Source: Ktedonobacterales bacterium
Lineage (GTDB): Bacteria; Chloroflexota; Ktedonobacteria; Ktedonobacterales; JADMIN01
Reading direction: 5' to 3'
Assembly: GCA_025450405.1 (NCBI GenBank)
Contig: JANWHL010000115.1
Coordinates: 1 to 19,070, forward strand
Length of the DNA stretch: 19,070 nucleotides
Positions 1 through 7,145 of the stretch are shown in pieces. Position 1 is the stretch's first letter. Each line of letters starts with the position of its first letter. Under the pieces are notes generated by a model that saw only the letters and a list, made by a program, of their open reading frames with translations, made no database searches and was not told where the DNA came from. The position numbers were made by a program, and so were the translations under genes.

Positions 1-2
1 CG

Positions 3-308
3 CTGCGCAATGCTTTCAATCCCGGGCTTGGCGCCTATGTGATCGATGGCGCGGGCCATCATGTCAGCGCGGCGTTCGACCTGTCTAACGGGGTCACTAC
101 GCGCTTCGCGCCGCGGATCAAGATTACCAACTGGACGGCGGGATCGCCAGTGCTGATGTGGGACGGCATTCCGCTCGCGGTGAATACCGACTATCGCTAC
201 ACGCGAGATCCTGGGTCCGGAGCGCTCTATATCCAGCTGGCGTTTGACGTGGTGGCGGCGAATCCTGGGCCTGGCCAGCGGATGAATGCCCCGCTGGATG
301 TCTCGTAA
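3..308 (+). CDS. 3' end of an unknown gene (partial)
   Basis: The reading frame is open from the first bases of the window and stops with TAA at 306-308, so this is the last ~101 residues of a gene that begins outside. A GTG at 39 is an internal codon, not a convincing start, because no SD precedes it and the frame continues upstream. The fragment is rich in aromatic and small polar residues (NWTAG, MWDGIPL, DYRYTRDP, LYIQLAFDV), which looks like beta-rich, possibly extracytoplasmic sequence. I do not recognise the family, and no catalytic motif can be seen in this piece. Which strand is coding is fairly clear; function is unknown. Confidence 0.6.
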   Translation: MRNAFNPGLGAYVIDGAGHHVSAAFDLSNGVTTRFAPRIKITNWTAGSPVLMWDGIPLAVNTDYRYTRDPGSGALYIQLAFDVVAANPGPGQRMNAPLDVS

Positions 309-435
309 GCGTCGGCTCGCCACGCCTGATCCCGGCCCGACCACAACCTGTGCGGGTCCTCACGCCGCATGGTAGACTGGCGGAGGCGGTGGGCGCGAGC
401 GGCGGCGCACACCCGGGATGGCGCGGGGGGTGCGA

Positions 436-795
436 ATGCGTGAACAATCACCGGACGTGCGTACGGCCGCGGTGCCATCGGCTCGCGGTGAGGGGCAGGC
501 GCTCGCGGGGTTCGTATGCGGCCTCGTCAGCGTGGGCGCGTCGCTGCTGGCTGGACTGTTGGCCATTGAGGCGATCCCAGGCGGGTCCAGCGGCGAAGCG
601 CTCTTGCTGCTGCTTGGCATGGTCCCGGTGGAGGTGGCTGGGTTCGCGCTCTCGATCTGGGGGTGTCACGCGCCGTCACGCCGCGGACTGGCCCGTACCG
701 GCATTGTCCTCTCCGCCACGCCCCTGGTGCTCTTCGTCCTGGTCGTGTTCCTGGTGATCCTGAGCTGGGTGCGCTGCGCACCCTCGTGCGTGTGA
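436..795 (+). CDS. Small multi-pass membrane protein (DUF4190-like)
   Basis: This encodes a 119-residue protein. The ATG at 436 is chosen over the one at 418 because a GGGGGG run (425-430) sits 5 bases before it. A short polar N-terminus (MREQSPDVRT) is followed by a small-residue-rich hydrophobic segment (GQALAGFVCGLVSVGAS onward), a second one (ALLLLLGMVPVEVAG), a basic loop (APSRRGLARTG) and a strongly hydrophobic last segment ending near the C-terminus. This layout resembles DUF4190 and related small membrane proteins of unknown role; the resemblance is by pattern only. It is convergent with the dapB-like gene, with 26 bases between the two stops. A TAGACT hexamer at 373-378 could be its -10. 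Confidence 0.6.
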   Translation: MREQSPDVRTAAVPSARGEGQALAGFVCGLVSVGASLLAGLLAIEAIPGGSSGEALLLLLGMVPVEVAGFALSIWGCHAPSRRGLARTGIVLSATPLVLFVLVVFLVILSWVRCAPSCV

Positions 796-808
796 CTGGA
801 CGCCGCCG

Positions 809-832
809 ATCACTCAGCGAATCACTCAGCGA
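809..832. repeat. 12-bp perfect tandem duplication at the dapB 3' end
   Basis: ATCACTCAGCGA occurs twice back to back (809-820 and 821-832). The second copy supplies the last codons and TGA stop of the dapB-like gene on the minus strand; the first copy lies just beyond the stop. It looks like a small slippage duplication without effect on the protein. Confidence 0.9.
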
Positions 833-1625
833 AGAGAAGGCGATCCAATCCACGGACGAGCCCGATCGTCCGCATCACCTTCTCGGCGGCGAGCAGCGTA
901 CCGGCGACGTATGGACCCGCGCCCGCGCCCGCGTCATGCCGGACGCTCAGCCGCTCGTCGGGCATGCCGAACACCGCCTCGAACGCGATCACGTATCCGG
1001 GCAGGCGCAACGAATGGACCCGTGTACCCGCGATGTCGGCGCCGCGGGTCTCACTGGAGCCGTGGACCTGGTCGAGGGGCACGTCCAGGGTTGGCTGTCC
1101 AGCCCGCCCCAATTCCTCGGCCAGCTCGCGCACGGTTCCGCTCGGCGCGTCGATCTTGGTACTCTGCGCGTAGTCGATGATCTCCCAGGAGGGCACGTAA
1201 CGCGCCGCGATCAGCGCGAAACGCTTGGCCAGCGCGGCGGTGATCGAGAAATTGCCCGCCGCGATGACGCCAAGCCCGCGCTCCCTGGCGACCTGGTCGA
1301 TCTCGGCATAGTCGGCGGCGGTGAGTCCGGAGGCGCCCACGACCACGCGTACTCCATGGGCCAGTGCGGTGAGGGCATTTTCTTTGACAGCGTCGGGAAG
1401 CGTGTAGTCGATCAGCACATCCGTGGCCGCTCTCAACGCGGAAGCCACTGTAGGCTGCACGAGGACGCCGGCGGGCTGTAGCCCGAGCGACGCGCCGATG
1501 TCGTTCCCCGCCTGCTGGCGCGCGACCGCTCCGGTGAGCGTGAAGTCCGCGGAGGCGAGGATCACACGGGTGACCGCGGCGCCGGCCCAGCCAGTCGCTC
1601 CCGCGACGCAGACCCGAATAGCCAT
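822..1625 (-). CDS. dapB: 4-hydroxy-tetrahydrodipicolinate reductase family protein (divergent DapB)
   Basis: This 267-residue protein has the usual length for DapB, the NAD(P)H-dependent reductase of the diaminopimelate/lysine pathway. The N-terminal nucleotide-binding glycine motif GATGWAG (residues 9-15), the IDYTLPDA segment, VGASGLT (in place of VGTTG), AGNFS (in place of APNFS/APNMS) and the signature KIDAPSGT are all present. The two adjacent histidines that normally precede KxDAPSGT (HH in E. coli EAHHRHK) are absent: the sequence here reads IIDYAQSTK. It therefore belongs to a non-canonical branch, and its substrate is less certain than the fold. The ATG at 1625 has a good SD (GGAGGA, 1636-1631, spacing 5). 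It stands alone; the neighbours are not lysine genes. Confidence 0.85.
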   Translation of the reverse strand: MAIRVCVAGATGWAGAAVTRVILASADFTLTGAVARQQAGNDIGASLGLQPAGVLVQPTVASALRAATDVLIDYTLPDAVKENALTALAHGVRVVVGASGLTAADYAEIDQVARERGLGVIAAGNFSITAALAKRFALIAARYVPSWEIIDYAQSTKIDAPSGTVRELAEELGRAGQPTLDVPLDQVHGSSETRGADIAGTRVHSLRLPGYVIAFEAVFGMPDERLSVRHDAGAGAGPYVAGTLLAAEKVMRTIGLVRGLDRLLFAE

Positions 1626-1823
1626 TCTGCTCCTCCAACCTCGAGAACGCCCGACTCTGGGCCCTGGCTGGCCTGGCGATCAAACCGGCAGCCAGCCGCA
1701 CAAAGTAGGTGTGCGCCGACAGCCCTCGGAGTCTGGATGTGCTGGCCGTGAGCGCCGGACAGGAGCCCATTTCGGCACGACACGATCGCGCGCAACGCCG
1801 CTCAGACTGACTAAGGGACGTGC

Positions 1824-2067
1824 TCATCTTTCGTAGCGCTCGACTAGAGCGCCCTGCACGTCCACCAGGGAGGCCAGCGGATGAAACTCATCGTCGCCGA
1901 CGCGGTCGACTAGCGAATCGAGCACGACGACGAGCCGCTGATACTCCTCTTCTGTGCGCAGAACGCAGAGGAGGGGGGACGAGGTCGGGCCACACACGAT
2001 CGACGCGCTCCAACTCGCTTGTGGAAATCGCCTCGCTCCTTCCACTGACCCTGATCGTACTCCACAT
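1824..2067 (-). pseudogene. higA: Decayed HigA-type antitoxin fragment
   Basis: The frame that stops at 1824 encodes the typical N-terminal domain of HigA/XRE antitoxins: LRTEEEYQRL, then LDSLVDRVGDDEFHPLASL and a final ALVERYER, where the family continues into a helix-turn-helix. Here a TGA ends it directly after the ERYE segment, and I find no recognisable helix-turn-helix in the three minus frames down to 1626. Upstream of RTEEEY (about 1961) the matching N-terminal sequence (SELERVDRVWPDLVPP) is in a different frame, which opens with an ATG at 2067. The switch falls near a run of six G at 1973-1978, a likely indel site. So the antitoxin is both frameshifted and truncated. The family is known; the decay is my reading. 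Confidence 0.6.
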
Positions 2068-2350
2068 GGGTCAAGACGGCGCGAATATGCACCTTCTCTC
2101 GATTGTAGAGGATCGCCGAGATCAGCCGGGCGCTATTGTCGCCGACGTTGCAGACCGTCAGATTGCCCACGTGATCCGCGCGTGGAAAAGCCGTCCGCAA
2201 CTCAGCAAACGAACGGAGCGCACCTGACCGCATTTTCCCGTATCAATGTTGGAGTCCAGTGGCCGCGTTTGGATGCTCGTACGCAAACTCATTCAGCCGT
2301 TTGCGCCGGTTGTGGTCAACATTACGGTCAACGAGATGCGGCGCTTGCAT
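2018..2350 (-). pseudogene. higB: HigB-type mRNA interferase toxin with an in-frame stop
   Basis: Read from an ATG at 2350, the minus strand gives RRKRLNEFAYEHPNA, then GLQH, a TGA stop at 2245-2243, YGKM and on through FAELRTAFPRADHVGN, NVGDNSARLISAI and VLTHVEYDQGQWKER. These blocks match the HigB family in order (RKxLxEF, HPxA, a conserved tryptophan followed by tyrosine, FPxADxVGN, RLI, THxEYDxxxW). The stop falls where the family has tryptophan, so a single TGG to TGA change explains it. After the QWKER end no stop follows in frame until 1910, so the normal C-terminus is also blurred. HigB toxins cleave mRNA on ribosomes; this copy should be inactive unless TGA is read through. It lies about 30 bases past the tRNA-Arg 3' end on the same strand. 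Confidence 0.65.
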
Positions 2351-2381
2351 GGGCGGTTGGCGAGAAGCCGGGCGATACCGA

Positions 2382-2456
2382 TGGCGGCCCCGGCGGGAAT
2401 CGAACCCGCATAGCTGGTTTAGAAGACCAGTGCTCTGTCCATTGAGCTACAGGGCC
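2382..2456 (-). tRNA. tRNA-Arg (anticodon TCT)
   Basis: On the minus strand the sequence folds into a full cloverleaf. The 7-bp acceptor stem pairs GGCCCTG with CGGGGCC (one T-G pair). The D arm contains AGCTCAATGG. The anticodon stem CTGGT/ACCAG closes the loop CTTCTAA with anticodon TCT, and the T arm is GCGGG-TTCGATT-CCCGC. A discriminator G is followed by an encoded CCA (2384-2382). It decodes AGA. Nothing on the same strand precedes it closely; the decayed higBA follows it directly. Confidence 0.95.
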
Positions 2457-2642
2457 ACATTGGGCGCGGCGCCTGCGCGCGGGCCCACCTGAACAGCCTC
2501 ACTGTATCACACGATCTGGGCGTGGACAACGCGCCGATCGCGTCTGGGGGCCGCGCCGTCGCTTCCCCGGCACACACCTTGCCGGCCGCCCCCGACGTGA
2601 TGGCATGGCAGTGCCCCAGCAAAGGCACCCTGGCGAGACGCA

Positions 2643-5600
2643 ATGAAAGGCGGCAACCACATGGCGGACGGCGTGGACACGGCGGCGAGCATCAGCCGCC
2701 CCAGCGGCGGGACCCGCCTCCCGTCTGCCCGTGGGAGGGGGGCTGGGGGCGGAGGCAGTGAGGTATCCTCATCCGTCGACGCCCGCGCGCTCGCCGCCGA
2801 TCTCGCCCGCTCCATCCGCGGCGAAGTCCGCTTCGACCACGGCAGCCGCGCCCTCTACTCCATGGACGCCTCCAATTACCGCCAAGCGCCCATTGGCGTG
2901 GTCATCCCACGCGACACTGACGACGTCGTGCGGACCATCGCACTCTGCCGTCACTATGGCGCCCCGGTCCTGCCACGGGGCGGCGGCACCAGTCTCGCCG
3001 GGCAGTGCTGCAATGTCGCCGTGGTCATCGACATGTCGAAATACCTGCGCGACATGATCGCGATCGATCCGGACCGCAAGCTCGCCCGAGTCCAGCCAGG
3101 CGTGGTCCTCGACGATTTGCGCGACCAGGCGGAGCGCCACCACCTGACATTCGGGCCCGATCCCGCGACGCACAATCGCTGTACCCTTGGGGGCATGATC
3201 GGCAACGACTCTTGCGGCGTGCATTCGATCATGGCCGGGCGGACCGAACAGAACGTCGCGGAGCTGGAAGTGGTCACCTATGATGGGCTGCGCTTCCGCG
3301 TGGGTCCGACGAGCGCGGAGGACTTCGCGCGCATTCAGGCGGAGGGCGGCCGGCGCGCCGAGATCTACACCCGGCTGCGAGCCCTCGGCGAGCGTTACGC
3401 GCCGCTGGTGCGCGAGCGTTTCCCCGACATACCTCGGCGCGTTTCTGGCTACAACCTCAACGAACTGTTGCCTGGCGGTGACTTCAATGTCGCGCGGGCG
3501 CTCGTCGGGTCGGAGGGCACCTGCGTCACCATCCTGGAAGCGACGCTCAATCTCGTCCACAGCCCGCCCGCGCGCGCGATCGTCGTGCTCGGGTATCCTG
3601 ACGTCTATCGTGCCGCCGACCAGGCCCCGCGCATCATGGAGCACCGCCCGATCGGGTTGGAGGGCTTCGACGAGCGGCTGGTGGGTGATCTGCGCAAGAA
3701 GCGCCTGCATCCGGACGGGCTCGCGCTGTTGCCCGAGGGTGGCGGGTGGCTCCTGGTCGAGCTGGGTGGCGAGAGTGAATCGGAGGCCACCGACCAGGCC
3801 CGTGCGCTCATGAACGACCTTGGCCGCGGGTCTGGCGCCCCCGATATGCGGCTCTACACCTCAAAGCGCGATCAGAAGGCAATCTGGGAGGTCCGCGAGT
3901 CGGGCCTGGGCGGTACCGCCCGTACGCCCGGCGGTCCCAACACGTGGCCCGGGTGGGAGGACTCGGCCACGCCGCCTGAACGATTTGGCGCCTATCTGCG
4001 TGACCTGCGCAAACTCCTGGACGAGTACGAGTACGGCGGCGCGTTCTACGGGCACTTTGGCCAGGCGTGCCTGCATACCCGCATCGACTTCGACCTCAAG
4101 AGCCAGCCTGGCATCGCGAATTTCAACGCGTTCATGCGCCGCGCGGCGGAGCTGGTGGTAGGGTACGGCGGCTCGCTCTCGGGCGAGCATGGCGACGGCC
4201 AGGCGCGCGCCGAATTGTTGCCGATCATGTACGGGCCGGAGCTGGTCCAGGCCTTCCGCGAGTTCAAGGCGATCTGGGATCCGGATTGGCGCATGAATCC
4301 GGGGAAGATGGTGGACGCGTACCGCATGGACCAGAATCTACGCCTGGGCACCGACTACAATCCGCCGAGGCTGGTCACGCACTTCAAGTTTCCGGAGGAC
4401 CATGGCAGTCTGGCCGACGCGACGCTGCGGTGCGTTGGCGTCGGCAAGTGCCGGCGCGGCGGCGGCGAGACGATGTGCCCGAGCTTCATGGCAACTCGCG
4501 AGGAGAAGGATTCCACGCGTGGGCGAGCGCACCTGCTCTTCGAAATGTTCGAGGGTGACGTCACCCCCACCACGTGGCGCAACCACGCCGTCAGGGACGC
4601 GCTGGACCTCTGCCTGGCCTGTAAAGGCTGTAAGCATGATTGTCCCGTCAACGTGGACATGGCGACCTATAAGGCGGAATTTCTCTCCCATTACTATGGC
4701 TGGCGTCCACGGCCGGTCACTGGCTACGCGATGGGCTGGATCTACTGGTGGGCACGCGCCGCCGCCCACGCGCCGCGCCTAGTGAACGCCGTGACGCACG
4801 CGCCGGTCCTCGGCGGCGCGTTCAAGCGGCTGGGTGGCATCGCCAGGGAGCGCGAGGTCCCCGACTTCGCACCGGTGACGTTCAAGCGGTGGTGGCGCGA
4901 GCGCGCGCCACGCAACGTGGGGCGGCCTCAGGTAATCCTCTGGCCCGATACGTTCAACAATCACTTTCACCCCGATACGGCCGTCGCCGCCGTCGAGGTG
5001 CTGGAAGATGCGGGTTACCAGGTTGTCGTGCCGCAAGCCGACCGATCGGCTCAGACGCTCTGTTGCGGCCGACCGCTCTATGACTTCGGCTTCCTGGGCA
5101 TGGCGGAACGGCTGCTGCACGCGATTCTGGAAGCGCTGCGGTCGGAGCTGCGCGCCGGTTTGCCGATCGTCGTGCTCGAGCCAAGCTGCTGCTCGGTGTT
5201 CCGCGACGATGCCATCAATTTGTTCCCGACCGACGAGGACGCCCAGCGCCTGGCCCACCAGACGTTTACCCTCGGCGAGTTCCTGAGCCGGGCGGGCTAT
5301 GAGCCGCGACCATTACACCGGAAGGCGCTCGTTCACGGCCACTGCCACCATAAGGCGATTATGGGTCTGGACGGCGAGATCGGTCTGTTCCGGCGCATGG
5401 GGCTCGACTACGACGTGCTCGACGATGGCTGCTGTGGGATGGCCGGAGCGTTCGGCTTCGAGCGGGACCACTATGACATCTCGCTGAAGGTCGGCGAGCG
5501 CGTGCTCCTCCCGGCCGTCCGCACGGCCACGGTGGAGACGCTGGTGGTGACCGATGGCTTCAGTTGCCGCACGCAGATCGAACAGACCACGGGCCGAGGT

Positions 5601-5870
5601 GCCCTGCATGTGGCTGAGGTCCTCCAATGGGCGCTGCGCGGGGACGCTGGCCCAGGTGGGGCTTCGACCGAGTCGAGGGGAGAGCGCGCCGCGGTGTCGG
5701 CCCTCACAACGGCCGGCCAGCCGCGCCGGGCGATTCCGCCCACGGGCCGCTGGCTCGTTGGCACGGTCATACTGGCGCTGGCTGGGGTCGGCGGCGTGGT
5801 CTGGCGCCGCGGACTCAGGCGCGCATCTCCCATTCAGGCTGGGCGCGCATCGTGGGGTCCGCGAGCTTGA
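2643..5870 (+). CDS. FAD-linked oxidase / 4Fe-4S / CCG-domain fusion (YdiJ/GlcD-GlcF type) with C-terminal membrane anchor
   Basis: This 1075-residue protein is probably a D-2-hydroxyacid dehydrogenase passing electrons from FAD through iron-sulfur clusters. After a low-complexity N-terminus (about 40 residues) comes an FAD-binding PCMH-type domain (GGGTSLAGQ, GPDPATHNRCTLGGMIGNDSCG) and a GlcD-like C-terminal half (SGEHGDGQAR, WDPDWRMNPGKMVD). Then come Cys597, Cys603 and Cys612-Pro (CVGVGKC...MCPS), a 4Fe-4S motif C657-C660-C663-C667-Pro, and CCG-type segments at 807-809 and 930-932 with EPSCC and GHCHH between. The order matches YdiJ-like one-piece enzymes of ~1000 residues. Residues ~1035-1058 (LVGTVILALAGVGGVVWRRG) form an added membrane tail. 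The substrate (glycolate, D-lactate or D-2-hydroxyglutarate) cannot be told. No strong SD precedes the ATG at 2643; 2661 is an alternative. Confidence 0.9.
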   Translation: MKGGNHMADGVDTAASISRPSGGTRLPSARGRGAGGGGSEVSSSVDARALAADLARSIRGEVRFDHGSRALYSMDASNYRQAPIGVVIPRDTDDVVRTIALCRHYGAPVLPRGGGTSLAGQCCNVAVVIDMSKYLRDMIAIDPDRKLARVQPGVVLDDLRDQAERHHLTFGPDPATHNRCTLGGMIGNDSCGVHSIMAGRTEQNVAELEVVTYDGLRFRVGPTSAEDFARIQAEGGRRAEIYTRLRALGERYAPLVRERFPDIPRRVSGYNLNELLPGGDFNVARALVGSEGTCVTILEATLNLVHSPPARAIVVLGYPDVYRAADQAPRIMEHRPIGLEGFDERLVGDLRKKRLHPDGLALLPEGGGWLLVELGGESESEATDQARALMNDLGRGSGAPDMRLYTSKRDQKAIWEVRESGLGGTARTPGGPNTWPGWEDSATPPERFGAYLRDLRKLLDEYEYGGAFYGHFGQACLHTRIDFDLKSQPGIANFNAFMRRAAELVVGYGGSLSGEHGDGQARAELLPIMYGPELVQAFREFKAIWDPDWRMNPGKMVDAYRMDQNLRLGTDYNPPRLVTHFKFPEDHGSLADATLRCVGVGKCRRGGGETMCPSFMATREEKDSTRGRAHLLFEMFEGDVTPTTWRNHAVRDALDLCLACKGCKHDCPVNVDMATYKAEFLSHYYGWRPRPVTGYAMGWIYWWARAAAHAPRLVNAVTHAPVLGGAFKRLGGIAREREVPDFAPVTFKRWWRERAPRNVGRPQVILWPDTFNNHFHPDTAVAAVEVLEDAGYQVVVPQADRSAQTLCCGRPLYDFGFLGMAERLLHAILEALRSELRAGLPIVVLEPSCCSVFRDDAINLFPTDEDAQRLAHQTFTLGEFLSRAGYEPRPLHRKALVHGHCHHKAIMGLDGEIGLFRRMGLDYDVLDDGCCGMAGAFGFERDHYDISLKVGERVLLPAVRTATVETLVVTDGFSCRTQIEQTTGRGALHVAEVLQWALRGDAGPGGASTESRGERAAVSALTTAGQPRRAIPPTGRWLVGTVILALAGVGGVVWRRGLRRASPIQAGRASWGPRA
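2705..2763 (+). repeat. G-rich intergenic-type repeat running into the oxidase N-terminus (candidate)
   Basis: A C-rich half (GACCCGCCTCCCGTC) is followed by a complementary G-rich half (GTGGGAGGGGGGCTGGGG) and a GAGG tail, giving an imperfect hairpin. Such C-rich/G-rich elements are scattered between genes in many Chloroflexota-type genomes (from memory). Here it is inside the open frame and encodes the Pro/Arg/Gly-rich stretch TRLPSARGRGAGGGG, unlike the rest of the enzyme. Only one copy is in the window, so repeat status is inference. Confidence 0.35.
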
Positions 5871-6153
5871 CCAGGCATGGGATCGCCCGGCCATCCACAA
5901 AGTGCCAGTAGCGCAGGAAGCGGGCGCCCGTCTCGTCTACCACTTCGAGATCATTTCGAGTGTCCGCGTCGGCCCCCGGGTTGGCACCGCCGCCGTCATG
6001 GGGTCCGCGCACACGCGCGGCACTTGTGTCGTCGCTCGACCGACGCTCCTCGGGACGTTCGATGTCGTCCACGCCCAAGTGGCCAGCGTTCCGTCGTGGC
6101 GGAGTTGCCGGGCCTGCCGTCCGCTGGCGACCTGGCTCTTTCGCTCGTTCCAT
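5815..6153 (-). CDS. Small protein of unknown function, paralogue of the 6647 gene
   Basis: This encodes 112 residues from an ATG at 6153, chosen because AGGAAGG (6168-6162) lies 8 bases before it; the frame is open further up to 6240 but without an SD. The first ~65 residues are charged and low in complexity (RPEERRSSDDTSAAR). The C-terminal part (ETGARFLRYWHF, VDGRAIPCLVKLAD) closely matches the end of the divergent gene at 6647 (ATGAKFLRFWLF, VDGRPVACAVEVNE), with 14 identities in 26 positions. The two also start alike (MERAKE / MEWAEE). No membrane segment or known domain is visible. Its last 56 bases overlap the 3' end of the oxidase gene on the other strand. It lies downstream of phased promoter site A. 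I do not recognise the family. Confidence 0.65.
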   Translation of the reverse strand: MERAKEPGRQRTAGPATPPRRNAGHLGVDDIERPEERRSSDDTSAARVRGPHDGGGANPGADADTRNDLEVVDETGARFLRYWHFVDGRAIPCLVKLADPTMRAQPEWEMRA

Positions 6154-6646
6154 ACGCGCCACCTTCCTCATCCCCGATATCCGTTTCTGGCCACCGACCC
6201 CTTGAGTGCGTACGCGTTGAGCGCGTGCGCGCCGCAGCAATGGAATCGATCGACGCCAGAGCGGTCATCCGGCCAAGCCCTCAGACGGCCGCTGAAACAA
6301 TATATCCATGCGGTCTTGAGCATAGAGCATGCCGTGATTGCCAGAAGAATAGGCGTTTCAGGTGAAGCGAACCTGTGGCCAACCTGTGACCCGCCTGAAA
6401 GTTGCCCGCTGGTCGCTCCAGTTGTGCTCCGCCGCGTCAAGGATCCGCGCGCATGTGACCGGTGGAGCAGGCGCGCTGTCGCAAACTTCCGTGGGTAAGT
6501 CCGTGGGTTGGCACCCCATTTCCGCGTGGAGAAAGTCGCTCGCGGCCCATACACTTGGCTCATGCGAAGCTATCCGCCCCTCCGCCGCGCGTAGATGGCG
6601 CCGCTGGCGCCCAAGCCGCTGGTGACGTGGAAGAAGGTACGGCATC
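6154..6646. other. Intergenic region between two divergent paralogous small genes
   Basis: This 493-base stretch holds no convincing gene. It contains phased promoter site A (6399-6346, minus strand), a 12-bp-period direct repeat with core TCCGTGGGT at 6488-6496 and 6500-6508, and a TACACT hexamer at 6550-6555 that could be a -10 for the plus-strand gene at 6647. I see no clear -35 for that hexamer and no second phased site pointing toward 6647. Confidence 0.5.
6346..6399 (-). promoter_or_regulatory. Phased 4 x 11-bp operator and -10 (site A)
   Basis: On the minus strand, hexamers TTCAGG (from 6399), CACAGG (6388), CACAGG (6377) and TTCACC (6366) begin exactly every 11 bases. After the fourth 11-bp unit come 4 bases (6355-6352) and TATTCT (6351-6346), a good -10. 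No -35 element is present, as expected if a bound activator replaces it. Transcription would run toward the small gene starting at 6153, with a leader of nearly 190 bases. Units 2 and 3 both contain CAGGTT, also seen in site C. The binding factor is inferred to be the OmpR-family regulator at 7146. Confidence 0.6.
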
Positions 6647-6931
6647 ATGGAATGGGCAGAAGAGACGAACCGGAACCATTCACGGCCAGCGAGCTGGTCA
6701 GTGAGCACCCGCGGCGAGCTGCCAGCGAAGGATCGTTCTGACGGCACGAGTGGACCCTCCTCATGGCGTGCTGAGGCCCCGGATCCTCGGGGTGCGGATC
6801 GCGACGACCGCGAGGGCTCCGCCAGCAATCTCGCGACGGAAGATGCGACAGGCGCCAAATTTCTGCGCTTCTGGCTGTTTGTAGACGGTCGCCCGGTGGC
6901 GTGCGCGGTCGAGGTCAACGAGTACGCGTAG
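6647..6931 (+). CDS. Small protein of unknown function, paralogue of the 6153 gene
   Basis: This encodes 94 residues from ATG 6647, preceded by GAAGAAGG (6630-6637, spacing 9). The N-terminal two thirds are hydrophilic and rich in Asp, Arg, Ser and Pro (RGADRDDREGSA), probably disordered. The C-terminus DATGAKFLRFWLF-VDGRPVACAVEV matches the C-terminus of the divergent gene at 6153-5815, including Thr-Gly-Ala, Phe-Leu-Arg, Trp, FVDGR and one cysteine. Conservation of protein sequence in this frame, with weaker DNA similarity, argues that the plus strand is coding here and that the long minus-strand frame over it (to 6918) is a shadow. It precedes the two-component operon by 214 bases, in the same direction. 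Function is unknown; a short beta-type binding module is possible. Confidence 0.65.
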   Translation: MEWAEETNRNHSRPASWSVSTRGELPAKDRSDGTSGPSSWRAEAPDPRGADRDDREGSASNLATEDATGAKFLRFWLFVDGRPVACAVEVNEYA

Positions 6932-6980
6932 TCGGCCGCTGTCGCGCCCGGACGCGTGCGCTCTCATCTCATGGTGCACG

Positions 6981-7034
6981 GCCAGGTTGTCTTCATGGTC
7001 CTCTCAGCACCACCACAGTGCGGTGTGCCACACT
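6981..7034 (+). promoter_or_regulatory. Phased 4 x 11-bp operator before the response regulator gene (site E, weaker)
   Basis: Hexamers GCCAGG (6981), TTCATG (6992), CTCAGC (7003) and CACAGT (7014) are spaced by exactly 11 bases, each with CA at positions 3-4, as in the four stronger sites. With the same geometry the -10 would be CACACT (7029-7034), which is poor; CACAAT at 7040-7045 is another option. An 11-bp palindrome GTGTG-C-CACAC (7023-7033) overlaps. The site lies 112 bases before the regulator start at 7146, so it could be autoregulatory. Confidence 0.45.
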
Positions 7035-7145
7035 ATGGGCACAATGATCGCGCCAGCGGCGCCGCGCAAAGACTCTCTTTGGGCAGCCGGCTGGAGCGGC
7101 GCGCGATCCACGCCATGGGGTGCTGCCCAAGGACACGACAACGCC

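Noticed and set aside
358..378. Another phased site before the gene at 436 (CTCACG followed by TAGACT)
   Set aside because: Only one unit is present and the gap to TAGACT is 3 rather than 4 bases.
663..1481. 272-residue plus-strand open frame over dapB
   Set aside because: Antisense shadow; the minus strand carries the DapB motifs and a good SD.
6370..6391. Simple 11-bp tandem duplication (AACCTGTGGCC / AACCTGTGACC)
   Set aside because: It is units 2 and 3 of phased site A read from the other strand, so it is kept there rather than as a separate repeat.
6358..6918. 186-residue minus-strand frame over the small gene at 6647
   Set aside because: The plus-strand frame shows protein-level similarity to the 6153 gene; the minus frame has none.
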